From assembly GCA_002749535.1 (NCBI GenBank), contig MZZL01000409.1, forward strand, positions 1,098,604-1,162,603: a DNA stretch of 64,000 nt, written 5' to 3'. The stretch comes from Apophysomyces variabilis (lineage: Eukaryota > Mucoromycota > Mucoromycetes > Mucorales > Mucoraceae). Below the pieces are notes generated by a model. It was not told the DNA's origin, made no database searches, and saw nothing but the letters and a program-made list of their open reading frames with translations. Of the stretch, positions 1 to 13,259 are shown piece after piece (the stretch's first letter is position 1; each line of letters begins with the position of its first letter). The position numbers were made by a program, and so were the translations under genes.

Positions 1-1099
1 GGCCTCGCTATGACAACCAAGTTCAATACACATTCGGTGAGCCATACCGGAGTACATCCAAGCACGACAATGCTGACTGCCACTTCGATTATTCGTCGGC
101 TCTGTCTCGTAAAGACTCATGAGGCACAAGGCAGCAACAGTGCTTAGCCTTGGAACATCCATAAAATCATCGAGTAAGCGCTTGGCACGGTAAAAAAAGA
201 CATTTGATTTTGGCACGTTCGGTATGGTTGCGAATCGGCTAGCCTGAGCGTAGATGGCATTGAGCAGCAAAGGCGTGATCAAGGGTCCTTTGCGATGTAG
301 CTGTTGATAAAAGTATTGCTTTGGAATCATTGGTAGTATCCCATAGAAGTTTTGGTAGAAGATGTTGATAAGATGCAGTTGTATTTCACGGGAAGGCATT
401 TCAATTGAGCCGGTGTATTTGCTGGGAAGTCCGGGTTCAGCCGTCCATTTAATAAAATTTCCAAAGGGCTGAGCGTCAAACAATGAAGTACTGTTAGTCA
501 GTCTATAATCTGTCAAAGTGAGTTTTCGTAAATCTTCGCCAAGAGACGCGAGCATGTTACTCGTTCTTGATTCTAGAAAGGGTATTCGTCGTCTATCGCG
601 CATTGTGTCTGTACAAAAGAGCTGTGATGTGTCATTTTCATCCTCAACTTCAGATGAAGAAGATTGATCTTCCTGATCAGGGTCGATGGAACCATCCGCA
701 TAAAACGTGCATACTCTTTCACGCGCTACACGACAGCCACGACACATATTGAGGATCGGACATAAGCGGTGGCAGTATGTATTTCATCACTATATATACC
801 TTTGCACTACAATAGATAAAGAACGATGAGCATGGGAGCGATTTTTGATTGAAGAAGAGCTTTATACCTGCATACAGGGGACTATTCCATCGCACTAAAA
901 GAAAGAACAGAAAGGATCAGTACCCGAAGACTCAATTATTTCTATGCTACCAAGGTCTTGTTGCCACATCCCTTATTTCTATGAAACCATAAACAAAGTT
1001 ATGATTTACCTTGATTTTCTTGGCACGGCAATGGAAACAAGCACGTCCAACTCGAAGTCTTTTCTTCCTTGGGTCAGGTCGTGGTGATTCCATGGTCAT
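1..1099 (-). CDS. Zn(II)2Cys6 transcription factor, 3' part off the window
   Basis: Partial gene running off the left edge. Exon 1 (1099-1010) encodes a basic N-terminus and the first zinc half-site, CFHC followed by RAKKIK. Exon 2 (762-1) opens with CPILNMCRGC and continues to RVC, which completes a C-x2-C-x6-C-x5-C-x2-C-x7-C binuclear cluster. It then runs through an acidic Ser-rich linker into a helical region typical of the fungal transcription factor middle homology domain (REIQLHLINIFYQNFYG...). Such proteins bind DNA as zinc-cluster regulators in the nucleus; the target genes are unknown. An oddity is that the acceptor needed for the zinc cluster (bases just above 762) does not end in AG, so the intron is non-canonical, or a base is wrong, or the gene is damaged. 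A start at 1093 is also possible. Confidence 0.8.
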
Positions 1100-1735
1100 G
1101 AGGAAGAAAAAGAGGAAAGAACAAGCAGAAGAATTGAATGCTGTGCTGGAAAACAAGGTTACTTTTTTTTTTATTTTTCTATTTTCTCTCCCTTCTTACT
1201 GCTTTCTTGGGAAATGTGGTGTGGAGAAAACACGGGATTATAGATTTCCCCTTTCCTCCGATCGGTTCCCAGCACTTGCGCTTTTTGTTGGCTTTTTTGG
1301 TACTAGCCTGTCATAATAACGTATCTCTTATCATTCTAAACAGACACGATCCAATTATTATCATCTTGCATAACAATGCATACGTATATATAACTGTTAT
1401 TATATGTTCACCCGTTGCTAAACGAAGATCTAAAGCTTTTCCAAATTAAACCTTAAAGTCAAACCAAATTTGACCGCAATGGTCATGGAAACGATTGAGA
1501 CAAAAAAAGTGGCTATTCTCAGATATTTTTCGAACCCCGAAAAAGATTGCCAATGTCGCACCTTATATAGATTTCTCCTGTTTCTCGAGTACATCAATAC
1601 AAACTGCGACAAAGCTTGGGGTTCCCATCTCAGCCGAGCACATAAAAGGTAATGATCTCATCAGGACTATAGGGAGAAAACCAGAGCTCTTTTTATTTTG
1701 TTCCTTTTATGGGACAACATATTTACAAGGATAGG
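1100..1735. other. intergenic, nothing recognised
   Basis: This stretch holds the upstream side of the zinc-cluster gene and the 3' flank of the ATP sulfurylase gene. It is AT-rich with pyrimidine runs near 1160-1190. The short open frames here have no recognisable features. Confidence 0.5.
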
Positions 1736-3664
<1,929 letters not shown>

Positions 3665-3784
3665 TTATAGCAGATGTTTGATCAATAGAGCGACTCAGGC
3701 ACTTGATGGCGCAATTGCCCATCGCCCAATGAAAACGTACTTTTTTATCAACATGATTGGCTCAATGATCTAACTTGGGTTTCT

Positions 3785-4697
3785 ATGGAGACAACCACCG
3801 CTACTGGAGACGTGTTGTCCATTCTCATTCTAGGTCTGGGCTGGACAGGCCAATTCGTCACGGAATTGCTTGATGCTGAAAACGTAACTCATGCTTCCAC
3901 AACGCGCGATGGAAGACATAACACTATTGCTTGGACCCTGCCAAAGGACTTGGACCATAGCGTCGACATTTCAATTCTTCCGCGTGCTCGTACCGTTCTT
4001 ATCACTTTTCCCGTCCTAAACGCTGAAGTCATGTCTTCATTCATAACTGCTTATGAAATAAAGTATGGTCCGACTCAATGGATTCTGCTGTCTTCAACGC
4101 GACCTTTTACTGGACCAGAAAAAAGTAACCGACACAGCCCGATGGATACTTCAGCCGAACGCTCTGCTGCTGAAGAAGTCGTGCTGAAACATGGCGGTTG
4201 CGTTCTTCATCTGGCGGGACTATGGGGTGCTCAACGGTAATTTTATTTAGAAGAAAACGTTATACTTTCTTTTTACAATGTTTAACATAAACCTTGATAA
4301 TACAATCTTTAGCCAACCACGCAACTGGGTTTCAAGGTTTGCCTCGACGGAGAAGCTTCGTAGCAAATTACTTGTGCGGCAACTGCATTTGATCCACGGT
4401 AAAGATGTCGCCAGGGCAATTCTAGCTGTCCATGACAACTTTAAGAAAGGGGAGAGATGGATATTGACAGATGGGGGTTGCTATGATTGGATACAGTTGT
4501 TCCTTACATGGGGAAGTCGTGAACAGATCGAGATGACCAGAAAGTTAGCGAAGGAGGATGCTGCTTGTTATAAAGCTTTGGGAAATGGTACATTAGAAGA
4601 CATTGTGCAGCAGGGTGGCATAGAACCAAGACTAGATTCCGGCGAGTTTTGGCAGAGTTTCGGCCTCCAAGCAGAAGAATTTCTTGCTATTAAATAG
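3785..4697 (+). CDS. NAD(P)-binding Rossmann-fold protein (YeeZ/SDR-like)
   Basis: Exons 3785-4236 and 4313-4697 give 278 residues. The N-terminus has a Rossmann dinucleotide loop, ILGLGWTGQF (about residues 16-25), followed by alternating strands and helices. An HLAGLWGAQR segment and the later sequence IHGKDVARAI are typical of atypical short-chain dehydrogenase/epimerase proteins such as YeeZ. No classical YxxxK catalytic pair is obvious, so the reaction cannot be named. It shares a short divergent promoter with the ATP sulfurylase gene, which might mean co-regulation, but nothing in the protein ties it to sulfur metabolism. A cytosolic location is inferred from the lack of a signal or membrane segment. 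Confidence 0.8.
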
Positions 4698-5675
4698 CAA
4701 TTATTGACCTGAGCTTTGCTTAATAAAAGAAAATTGCAGCAATAAAATCTATTAGTAAGCAATGGTTTTAAGCAATACTTTAGGATTTTTCGAAGAACAC
4801 TTGTGAAGTTGATGGGTCCATAGTTTGCTGGGTCTTATGGTGAAGCCTTCTTACATATTGAAATAACTTCAGCAATATGGCAGGGCAAGGGTGTACTAGC
4901 CTATCGCCAGCAAAGGATGTATATATCCACTGAAATCGGAGCTAGGACATCAATCAGAGGTTTAAGCATTTCGGATTGAATGTGGTCGATAACGGGTGCC
5001 TTGCGAGTACGGGCTGCTATGATTGCAATAGGAACCGTTTCTACTTGCAACGGATAGGCGAAACGGTCATCATCATCTAAGTACGGAGCTAGATGTGCTG
5101 GTTGCACAAACAGGACGTTCTATGCTGTAACAAGATTGCCATCCGACATTTTCTATAAATGCTCTTTTCATATGGCTAGCCACGGTTTCTGGTACAGCAG
5201 GGTGAATGTACTCAGGGTGAATCGTGCGCGAGCGGCGTAATCTAGTGAGTGGCGCGAATTAACTTGTAAAAGCCCCTATCTTCCATCTGACCATCCGCAA
5301 GATGAGACACTTGCATATTGTCCTCTATATTTGGTAATTCTCAGTCCAACCTAGTTTTTCCCAGTTGTACTGTTGCCCATCTGCGGCTACATGACCGAAC
5401 ATATCAACCAGTTGAATGATCCAATACGTCACTGTTATTTGCCACTAAGTGATCGATTCACCAACTATATACTAAACCAAATCCTTTCTCTTCTCTTTTT
5501 TGGCTCTTTCTTTTCCCTAGAATAGATTCTGCAAAGACCTCAGAAACTCGCCTATAGCTCGGTTCGATGTCAAACAGAATATCATTATCATCAGACTCAC
5601 CGCCGACGGCGCCATCAAGGTTACCACACAGATAAAGAGAATTATATTCCCTAACCGTTTCTGCACAGACACACT
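4698..5675. other. intergenic, one unassigned minus-strand frame
   Basis: No gene recognised. A 68-codon minus-strand frame (5107-4901) has moderately coding-like composition but no family resemblance and no convincing splice partners. The last 200 bases are pyrimidine-rich and probably form the promoter and 5' leader of the RRM/Pumilio gene. Confidence 0.4.
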
Positions 5676-8600
5676 TTGGATGAGCAAGAGCCCAGGCATA
5701 TTGGACGAAGCCGAGCAGACACTATGCCTATCCAGCCCTCTGTCTTCTTGTACGGGTCCAATCCATGCAGCTACATACCATCTTCTTCTTCAAGTATCAC
5801 GGCAAGGCATCGATCGGGATCTTTCGCCTCACCTGGAGATACACAGGTTCCAAACTCTTATAGTTTTTCTGGATACCACTCCTACCGCGGTTCCGGTTCC
5901 CTGGATGATACCGAGTCTAGTACGATAGCTAGCACGCTTGCTTCCTTAGGTCTCAATGACGACAGCGAGGGTGACCGTCGCTCCATTTCTTCTATCATCA
6001 CTACCTCGGACCACAGTATAGCTACCACCTCGTACTTCACCGATCTTACAGGACGAATCACTCCTTCGCGTCACCGGGCTCATACAGTGGCTGCCCGTAC
6101 GCCCATGGACAGATCGGATCACAGTGAGACCGACCACTTGGCATTCAATCCCTTTTCGCCGGAAACAAGAGCTTCCATACCGAATCGACCTCGGGCTGCT
6201 AGTGTCGGTATGACCGATGTCACATCGTTTCAAACCAGGCGACAGACATCCCCATTCGCGCCATTTGACAGGCCATTTCATCGGTTGCAGTCAGACCTGG
6301 ATGCCCAGTTCGGGCACTATCAGCAGGCACACATCCTGCGTAGCACCCGTAGTACTAATAATTTGTTCGACCTGAGCAGGGATATGTACTATCGGTTGCC
6401 ACCCGTATCTCAGGTGGACAACTTGGTGGCTCCGCCCAGCCCTCCGACCGGTGCGTCTGCAGCGGAGTCTCAGAATCCTGTCAAACCGTTTGCATGGACA
6501 ACGGAAGACGAAGGCTGCCCCTCCTCTTCCGAACCATCCCAAATATGTTCCCGCGCGCTCTGGTTAGGGAATATTAATCCTGCCCTAAGCGTATCTGACT
6601 TGACCAAGTTGTTTTCTTGCTATGGTCAGGTGGAGAGTGCTCGGATCCTTTCGGATAAAGAATGTGCGTTTGTCAACTTCGTCACTGTAGACAGCGCGAT
6701 CGCTGCCAAGAATGATATCGAGACAAGACTTGGAAATCAAGTGGCAGGCACAACTGTCAGGGTGGGTTTTGGAAAAGCAGATGTCAATCTGGCGATGGCT
6801 CTCTCAAATGAAGCTGGCCCGAACGCTCAGGGACCCACACGCGCATTGTGTAAGCTTTCTGTGACACAATGAAAAATGGACTTATTAAAAAAATAACAAA
6901 CGCACATATGGTGTATACATACACAGGGATCGGCAACTTACCGGTTAACACGACCCCTGCTATTTTGCGCTCATTGTTTCAGCCGTATGGACCTATCGAA
7001 TCGGTCCGTGTACTATCTCATAAAAATTGCGGATTCGTCAATTTCCAGTTTCAAGAAGATGCGGTACGTGCACGTAAAATGTTACAGAACAAAGAAGTGT
7101 TGGGCCCCGGTACAGGCATTGTTCGTATTGGCTTTGCCAAGGTACCGATCAACAACATCATGGATGAGGATGACCCACTGTCTCTCCACTCCACGCTATC
7201 CAATATATCCACACCTGAATCTTATCAGGTCACGCAATGGGCGACTGCAATGATGGTGACTCGCATGATGATGCATTCATCTGGGCAAGAGCAGGAAATA
7301 CTATCGGAAACGGAGCCTAGCAGTCTCTACCGTGCGATCGAGGCAGAAAGACGTTTTATCATGCAGCAACTCGGCCAACCGATGGACAAGACTCAAGGTA
7401 AGCTGTATAAAAGACAACAGTTGGTCCAACTTTTTCCGAGCTTATAGTGCAACGAGAACCTCAGTCTTATCGTTCAGTTATTCCCACCGCACCTGAATTG
7501 GCATCAGATAGAAAAATAGAGCCTTTGAGATTGCGTGAGATCCGCAAAGGTTTCGATTCCCGCCAGGCACTAGGTGATGTGGAGAACATTGCACGTGAAT
7601 GCATGGAAGAAATTTTGGAATTATGCAGTGGTACGTGTATATTTCTTTGCGGCTCAATGTGACACTGTTATTTGGTATATATAGATTATATCGGGAATAC
7701 GATTGTGCAGAAACTCTTTGAGCATTGCAGTGAGGATAGCAAAGAGGAGATGTTACAGCGAATTTCGCCACTTTTAGCTTCTATTGGCGTCCACAAGAAT
7801 GGAACTTGGGCAGCGCAAAAGATAATCGATCATGCAAACACAGATACACAGGTGAAAAAGATAGGGTGGCTAAGGACAAAGGGCACAATCGTGTTTTGCT
7901 GATACAATAAGGGGTTGCATCAGATACGTCTGATTTGTACCAATGTAGCACCCTATGTACCATTACTATTACTAGATCAATTTGGCAATTATGTTGTCCA
8001 ATGCTGCCTACGTATGGGACCGGAGCGAAATCAGTACATTTTCGATGCCATTGTTGACAAGTGCTGGGAAATTGGCCAAGGCAGATTCGGCGCACGCTCA
8101 GTACGGGCCATCCTAGAAAACCCAGTGGTGACAAAGGAGCAAAGAGTACGTGGGAACAGAACAATACAATGTAAAAAAGAAACAATATCAATGACAATGT
8201 CGTCATGCAGGTTTATGTTGCCGCAGCTATCGCGCAGAATGCGGTTTTGTTGACTACCAATGCGAACGGCACGATTCTGCTTTTGTGGCTACTTGATTCA
8301 TCCGATTTACCTGGGCGGTATCGTGTGCTATGTCCTCGTCTGTTACCGTATCTTAGCAAATTAGGCAAACACAAGCTAGGATCGATCACTATCTTTAAGG
8401 TGTTGAACCAGCAACAAGAACCTGACGCACACACCATGTTACTTAATGCCATTGTTTACGATGCTGATGTGCTTGACGATATCTTGAAAGATCAAGTTCA
8501 CGGCGTTGGTCTTATCCAAAAAATCTTAAGCATCCCACATCTGGAAAAGAGAGATGTGATTGTCCAGAAAATCAAGGACTCTGTGATTGGCCGTCTCAAC

Positions 8601-8915
8601 TTACAACAAGTACAGGGGTACAAGAAACTTTTGGATGAGCTGGAACAAGTTTGTCAGTCATCGGCTGAGAGAACAGGATCATCTTCCTATTCAACCGATA
8701 CGCCATGGTTACAAAATCCGCAAGCAGTGGCTATGATGGCTAACATGTATGCAGCTGCTATGGCAGCAGCCACCAATACGCAATCCAAAACATCCATGCC
8801 CGATATGGCTCAGGTGGATAGATTAATGCAAAAGTTGCTAAATAATAGTAACAATAACATCACTGGCAGCAATAACAGCATCAACAGTGATGATAGCAAG
8901 CAAGGTGATAAATAG
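5676..8915 (+). CDS. RRM-Pumilio RNA-binding protein (Jsn1/Puf1-Puf2 type)
   Basis: Predicted sequence-specific mRNA 3'-UTR-binding regulator acting in the cytoplasm. Exons 5676-6849, 6927-7397, 7448-7630, 7685-7851, 7912-8145 and 8211-8915 give 977 residues with every junction in phase. A Ser-rich low-complexity N-terminus carries a GRSRADTMP motif, like the phosphorylatable segment of Jsn1 relatives. Two RRMs follow, with RNP2/RNP1 at LWLGNIN...CAFVNFVT (about 290-370) and IGNLPV...CGFVNFQF (about 392-465). Pumilio repeats run from about 560 to 870 (e.g. DYIGNTIVQKLFEH, DQFGNYVVQCCL). The C-terminus is rich in Asn and Ser. The RRM plus PUF layout is that of yeast Puf1/Puf2, which bind mRNAs for membrane proteins; that role is inferred here by family. 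The start was chosen because the GRSRADTMP motif must be included. Confidence 0.93.
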
Positions 8916-9377
8916 GCAAGCATTGAAGCCTACTGACTTTTCTACTGTTTACGTTTTCTACTTTTTTACACGTACATTTACTTGAGCTATATATATCATA
9001 ATATATCTTTTATATACCCGGAATCATTAAAAGAAAAGTTTATCGATCTTTACGTTCCTTTGAATGAGGTAACCTTGTCTTGCCTTGTTTCTCCGACCGG
9101 AATCGGCCAGCCAAATAGTCCGGTTCTTGGAATTTATCGCCGGAATTTGTGGGGGAGTGCAAGTTTAAACAGAGAGATGGTGAGACAGAGCGAAGCGGGG
9201 GGAGGGGGCGAGAGGGGGGAAGCCGGGAAGATTTTGACGTTCAATCCACGTTCCCTCTTCTTTTTTCCCCCGCGTTCCCTTAACGTATGTACCTAGTCGA
9301 TGGATGAAGATGGAGATGATAGATGGATGGATCGATTGTTTCTGATGATGCGTCTTACAGGAAAAAAAAGAACCGAA
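8916..9377. promoter_or_regulatory. promoter and 5' leader of the S12 gene
   Basis: This 460-base gap holds a GC-rich block at about 9095-9150 with repeated CCGG cores (GACCGGAATCGG, AGTCCGGTTC, GCCGGAATTT). The L23a promoter near 12740 has a similar block. A G-rich stretch lies at 9196-9228 and the leader ends in CTTACAG, which could be the acceptor of a 5'-UTR intron just before the start codon. The function is inferred only from position and recurrence. Confidence 0.35.
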
Positions 9378-9929
9378 ATGTCTGCCGAGGAAGTTGTCAT
9401 GGAGACTCAAGAAGTCGAAGTTGCCGCTGAGGCCGTCAAAGGTCAAATGTCCGTTGAGGAGGCTCTTCAGGAAGTCCTCCGTCGTGCTTTGGTCCACGAT
9501 GGTCTTGCTCGTGGTCTGAAGGAAGCCGTCAAGGCCTTGGACAGGTAAAGGTTTTGCTTTTATTGACAAGAAACACGTCGGAACAAACCGCCATTGTTTT
9601 CTTTAGACGTCAGGCTCACTTGGCTGTTCTTTGCGAATCCTGCACTGAAGGTGAATACTTGAAGTTGGTCGAAGCTCTCTGCGCCGAACACAACATCAAC
9701 CTTATCAAGGTCTCTGACGCTAAGAAGCTTGGTGAATGGGCTGGTCTCTGCAAGATCGATCGCGAGGGTAATGCCCGCAAGGTCGTCGCTTGTGCTTGTG
9801 TTGCCGTCACTGACTTCGGTGAGGAGTCTGAGGCTATGAATGTCTTGTTGGACTGTAAGTATTCCGGGAATTTGGCTTCTAACGGCGGTTGTTAACCTTT
9901 TATCGTCTATAGACTTCAAGTCCCGTTAA
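9378..9929 (+). CDS. RPS12: 40S ribosomal protein S12 (eS12)
   Basis: Small ribosomal subunit protein of the eS12/L7Ae-like fold. Exons 9378-9544, 9607-9854 and 9913-9929 give 143 residues, the normal size. The protein starts [11 protein letters not shown], has the acidic N-terminal tail of eukaryotic S12, and carries the family core [17 protein letters not shown] and [10 protein letters not shown]. The last exon is only 17 bases and encodes the end of the conserved DYFKSR terminus. The start is the first ATG after a possible leader intron acceptor. Expected to be constitutively expressed; the GC-rich upstream motifs are described separately. Confidence 0.96.
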
Positions 9930-10323
9930 GAACTTTTTTCGTGGGGGTCATACCTTACTTAATAAACGTCTCGTGTTGCCTGACTTTGCTATACTTCTTT
10001 TATTTTGCGAGGAAGAGAAAAAATCATCGATCTATCTGCTGCTTATCTAACAGCTCTTAAATACGTCATGTTGATAGGTTTACTGATCTGCTTGGTAACA
10101 TGACGGAGCCGGCGGGAATCATTGCAACAATCGCATTCTTAAGACTTTGAGCACTAGCGAAAATTTAGCATAAACTGGATCATTCTACGTGGCAGACTAT
10201 CACACCATGAAAGAAATTCAGCTCTTGTTGTCTTAGACTAGATTCACTGAGGCTAAACGACAGGGCAATCGATGTTAACTTAGTTCTCTTCGCAGCTGAT
10301 GTTGAATAGGGACATGTTGTTAT
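9930..10323. other. intergenic, nothing recognised
   Basis: 3' flank of the S12 gene. Contains AATAAA-like sequence at 9960-9965 and otherwise unremarkable AT-rich DNA. Confidence 0.5.
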
Positions 10324-11157
10324 TCAATTGTACACTCTTTGTCCACCACGGATCACTTCATCGGCATAGTGACAAAGAATGGATATAATAGGGAGAGCGA
10401 CAGGCTTCCCTTCATCGTTGCCGTATGTCAGCGAGCCATGTAGCAAAAAGCATCTGTCGGGGTATCTCCATACGGCAAAACGCCAATCAGCGCCAGCGAG
10501 CGAAGGTGCAGAAGATTGTTATGAATGGTCTCCCAGTAAGAGTAAGATACCGGTAGGCTACCATCGGCATCCTTGCTATCTATGTGTAAACCTTCCAAGG
10601 TTTGGAGCTCTAGAAGCGCATTAAGATCTTGCTCCTTTTCTGCTCGCAAGAATAAATAGACAAGCCGATCTCTGAAAAAGCTACACGGAAAGTACGTGGA
10701 ATTTCTGGATAATGCAACCGACGATACCTAATGAACCATATCCTTCCACAGTTTATCCACTCTTTCAAACATGGCAACATTTGCAGATATCCAAATTTTC
10801 CGTCGTACTCATTATCAACCCAAGAAAGAAGCTGTGGGGATAGATAAACACTGCAATACGTCGCAGAATGCGTTACCTTTAATTTTTGTATCCATCGGCC
10901 AAGCTGTTTAGATGTCGCTGTACTGACCATAGTATCAAGAAGCTGGTGGAATTGGATATCTGAATGTATTTTTATTGACTGTATAAAATGCGTGTCAAGG
11001 CATTGCTCCACGAACGGCAGACGGTGACAAGGACTGGTAACTTTCTCCAGGGCAATCGAGCAGCAACACTTGATACAATTTCTGGTAGCATCAAGCTAGT
11101 GGGGCCATTGAGCGTTAGCCTGTTAAGAGACCTTGGCGAAGCGAATCCTTTTGCCAT
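10324..11157 (-). pseudogene. F-box protein gene with frameshifts
   Basis: The frame starting at 11157 encodes a good F-box: LPEIVSSVAARLPWRKLPVL then VTVCRSWSNAL. F-box proteins recruit substrates to SCF ubiquitin ligases. The reading frame breaks at about 10972-10990, where ALTRILYS runs into a stop while the next frame continues with IKIHSDIQFHQLL. It shifts again near 10665-10675 (to FRDRLVYLFLRAEK) and probably once more near 10430, ending at about 10324. No intron of plausible length fits these breaks. It is either a recent pseudogene or a gene with several base-call errors. The part after the F-box is leucine-rich, as in F-box/LRR-like proteins. Confidence 0.65.
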
Positions 11158-11925
11158 TACTGGTTCTGGTTGGCTTCACTTTTCAAGTTGTTTATGACCA
11201 CAAAAACAAGGCGACAGTGTCCAAATTGTCATGCTGAAGAAATTAGTGACTACTAGCGCTACTGGCCTTATGTGAGTGTTTGCTCGATGGGGGACGAGTC
11301 AAAACTAAATTTAATATTCGTCCTATTTGATTAGTGCTTGTCCTCGCTATCTAAACGACCAGGGAGCTTGTAAAAACGTATGGAATTATAGAATATCAAC
11401 CCGGTCTTTTCGTCTTTTGTGATCATTCTAATTTCAAGAAGCATCAACAATCCAGGGTGAACTGAAAATCAATCGAGAGCTTAATATTCTGCGATTTTGA
11501 CGAAGCGCTCACAATCAGAGCCACAATAAAGATATTGCCTTAAAGCAGAAACTGACTACTCCATCTTTCAGATTTTTACATACTGCCATGTATCTGCTGA
11601 ACTGAATTTGCATTGTTTTCCGCAGAGGTTACAAGTGATCGGCGGCATTAGATACGAAAGTTTAGATCGATGCAAATCTGCTCATTTTTGTATTTTCTGG
11701 CGAAGAATATCAAATCGAAGTTGCATACGGCAATTTCAGGCTGTGATCGAGGGTGCATAATCAACCATAAACGAGCTTGCATTTAAGACATTAATGATGT
11801 TTATATGTCCCTGGAATCAATGGTGTACAGGATGACAGAGCAAGCGAAATCATTTAGAACAGGCACAAAATTGATATTTTCAAAAGATGCCGGATAATGT
11901 ACTGCAGTTGTTGTTGAATGCAAGT
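11158..11925. other. intergenic, nothing recognised
   Basis: About 770 bases of AT-rich DNA between the F-box remnant and the last exon of the L23a gene. I see no coding region, RNA gene or repeat that I can support. Confidence 0.5.
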
Positions 11926-12573
11926 TTAGATGAAACCAATCTACACGGATAATGTAAAAGTAAATAGTGAGTAATGAATGAATATGGTTCACTTTATGCA
12001 CGTTTCAATTTTACCTTGTTGGCGACATCCAAAGCGTCAACATCAGCGGTCAGGCGGACATAAGCCTTCTTCTTGCCATCGGGTCTATAAGCAAATACTC
12101 AATATATCTGGATAAGATAAGTCGCGTCCTAACTCTTACCTGATAAGGGTGTTGATCTTAGCAGCCTCGACATCATAGAGTCTTTTGACAGCATCCTTGA
12201 TTTGTCTCTTGTTGGCCTTAACATCGACAATGAAAGTCAAAGTGTTGTGCTCCTCAATCTTTTTCATCGATGTCTCCGTGTTCAAGGGGTTACGAACGAC
12301 ACGGTACTGGTCCATGCGAGGAGCATGGGGAATGGACTTGCGAGCAAACTTAGGCTTGCGTGCCAACTTCAAAGTCTTGGGAATATGGAAATGGGTGGAG
12401 GTGCGGATCTTACGGACAGCCTTGCCATGGACACCCTTAAGGGCAGCCTTCTTGGCAGTGAGGGCTTTCTTAGAAGCGGCTGAAATATGGGGGAGTATGG
12501 ATCGTCAGTTGTTCGTTCGATTCATCTGCTGAGGAGGAGGATGACACTCACCAGCTTTGCTCGTGGGTGCCAT
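11926..12573 (-). CDS. RPL25: 60S ribosomal protein L23a/L25 (uL23)
   Basis: Large-subunit protein at the peptide exit tunnel. Exons 12573-12552, 12479-12140, 12084-12015 and 11940-11926 give 148 residues. The basic N-terminus ([19 protein letters not shown]) and the core [18 protein letters not shown] followed by [21 protein letters not shown] are diagnostic. The final exon is only 15 bases and encodes IGFI plus the stop. It was recognised because uL23 proteins end in this way and because the preceding AACAAG is followed by a good donor. Both the first exon (22 bases) and the last are very small, which automatic gene finders may miss. Confidence 0.95.
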
Positions 12574-13259
12574 TACGTGGATAGTAAGAGAGAGAGAGAA
12601 GCATCTTAAGGATGGATGGACATAGACGAACTACGCGCTCGGAGCTGCTGTAGCACATCTCCATCCTATCTCACCTCTCCCACTCATCTGACCCACCTCT
12701 TTCCTCCCCCCGCGTGAGGGTCAGTGTACACCTGGTGTTCCGGCCCGGAATACTTTGTATGCGGTCGGACTATGTTCCCATCCATAAATTGCGCTTCAAT
12801 GTACGTGAATACATAGGTGCATTCCAGGTTTTAGGGTCACGGATGGCAACGCTGAATTGATTAGCAATTTCCATTCAGAATACATACATTGAAATAAGGG
12901 TAACCTATATCTGACTTTTTGTATTAGTGGGTAATACTCTTGCAGAAATCTTGGTACGGTACTTTTAAACGCCTGGCGGTTATCTTTTAAAGGTTGATTC
13001 CGCTTGTAGTAGTTTGAAATATATGGTCCTTATCTGCTATGGAAGTTTCTGTCTTCCACTGCAGAGCCAGCTTCAAGGACACTGATCTGTTTCCTGAATG
13101 GTTTATCCGAGGGAAGAGATAAGTTAAGGGGAGTGTTAAACTCCGGCTGTTCTCGGTTAGTCGCTCAAATTTCCAGATCTCAGCAAATTCGCTTTCTCCC
13201 TTTCTCCCTTTCTCCCTTCTCTCTTCCTTTTCTCTTCTTTTCTCGCATTACTCATTTTC
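12574..13259. promoter_or_regulatory. promoter region of L23a (minus) and upstream of the serine dehydratase gene (plus)
   Basis: Divergent intergenic region. A GC-rich block at about 12736-12770 (GTTCCGGCCCGGAATAC, then GCGGTCGGAC) resembles the CCGGAAT block upstream of the S12 gene. Near 13190-13240 there is a long pyrimidine tract just before the serine dehydratase start, likely its promoter or leader. The assignment is by position only. Confidence 0.35.

Noticed and set aside
6869..7447. A separate gene starting MKNGLIKKITNAHM
   Set aside because: These residues come from intron 1 of the RRM/Pumilio gene. The splice at 6849/6927 restores the conserved RRM start WIGNLPV.
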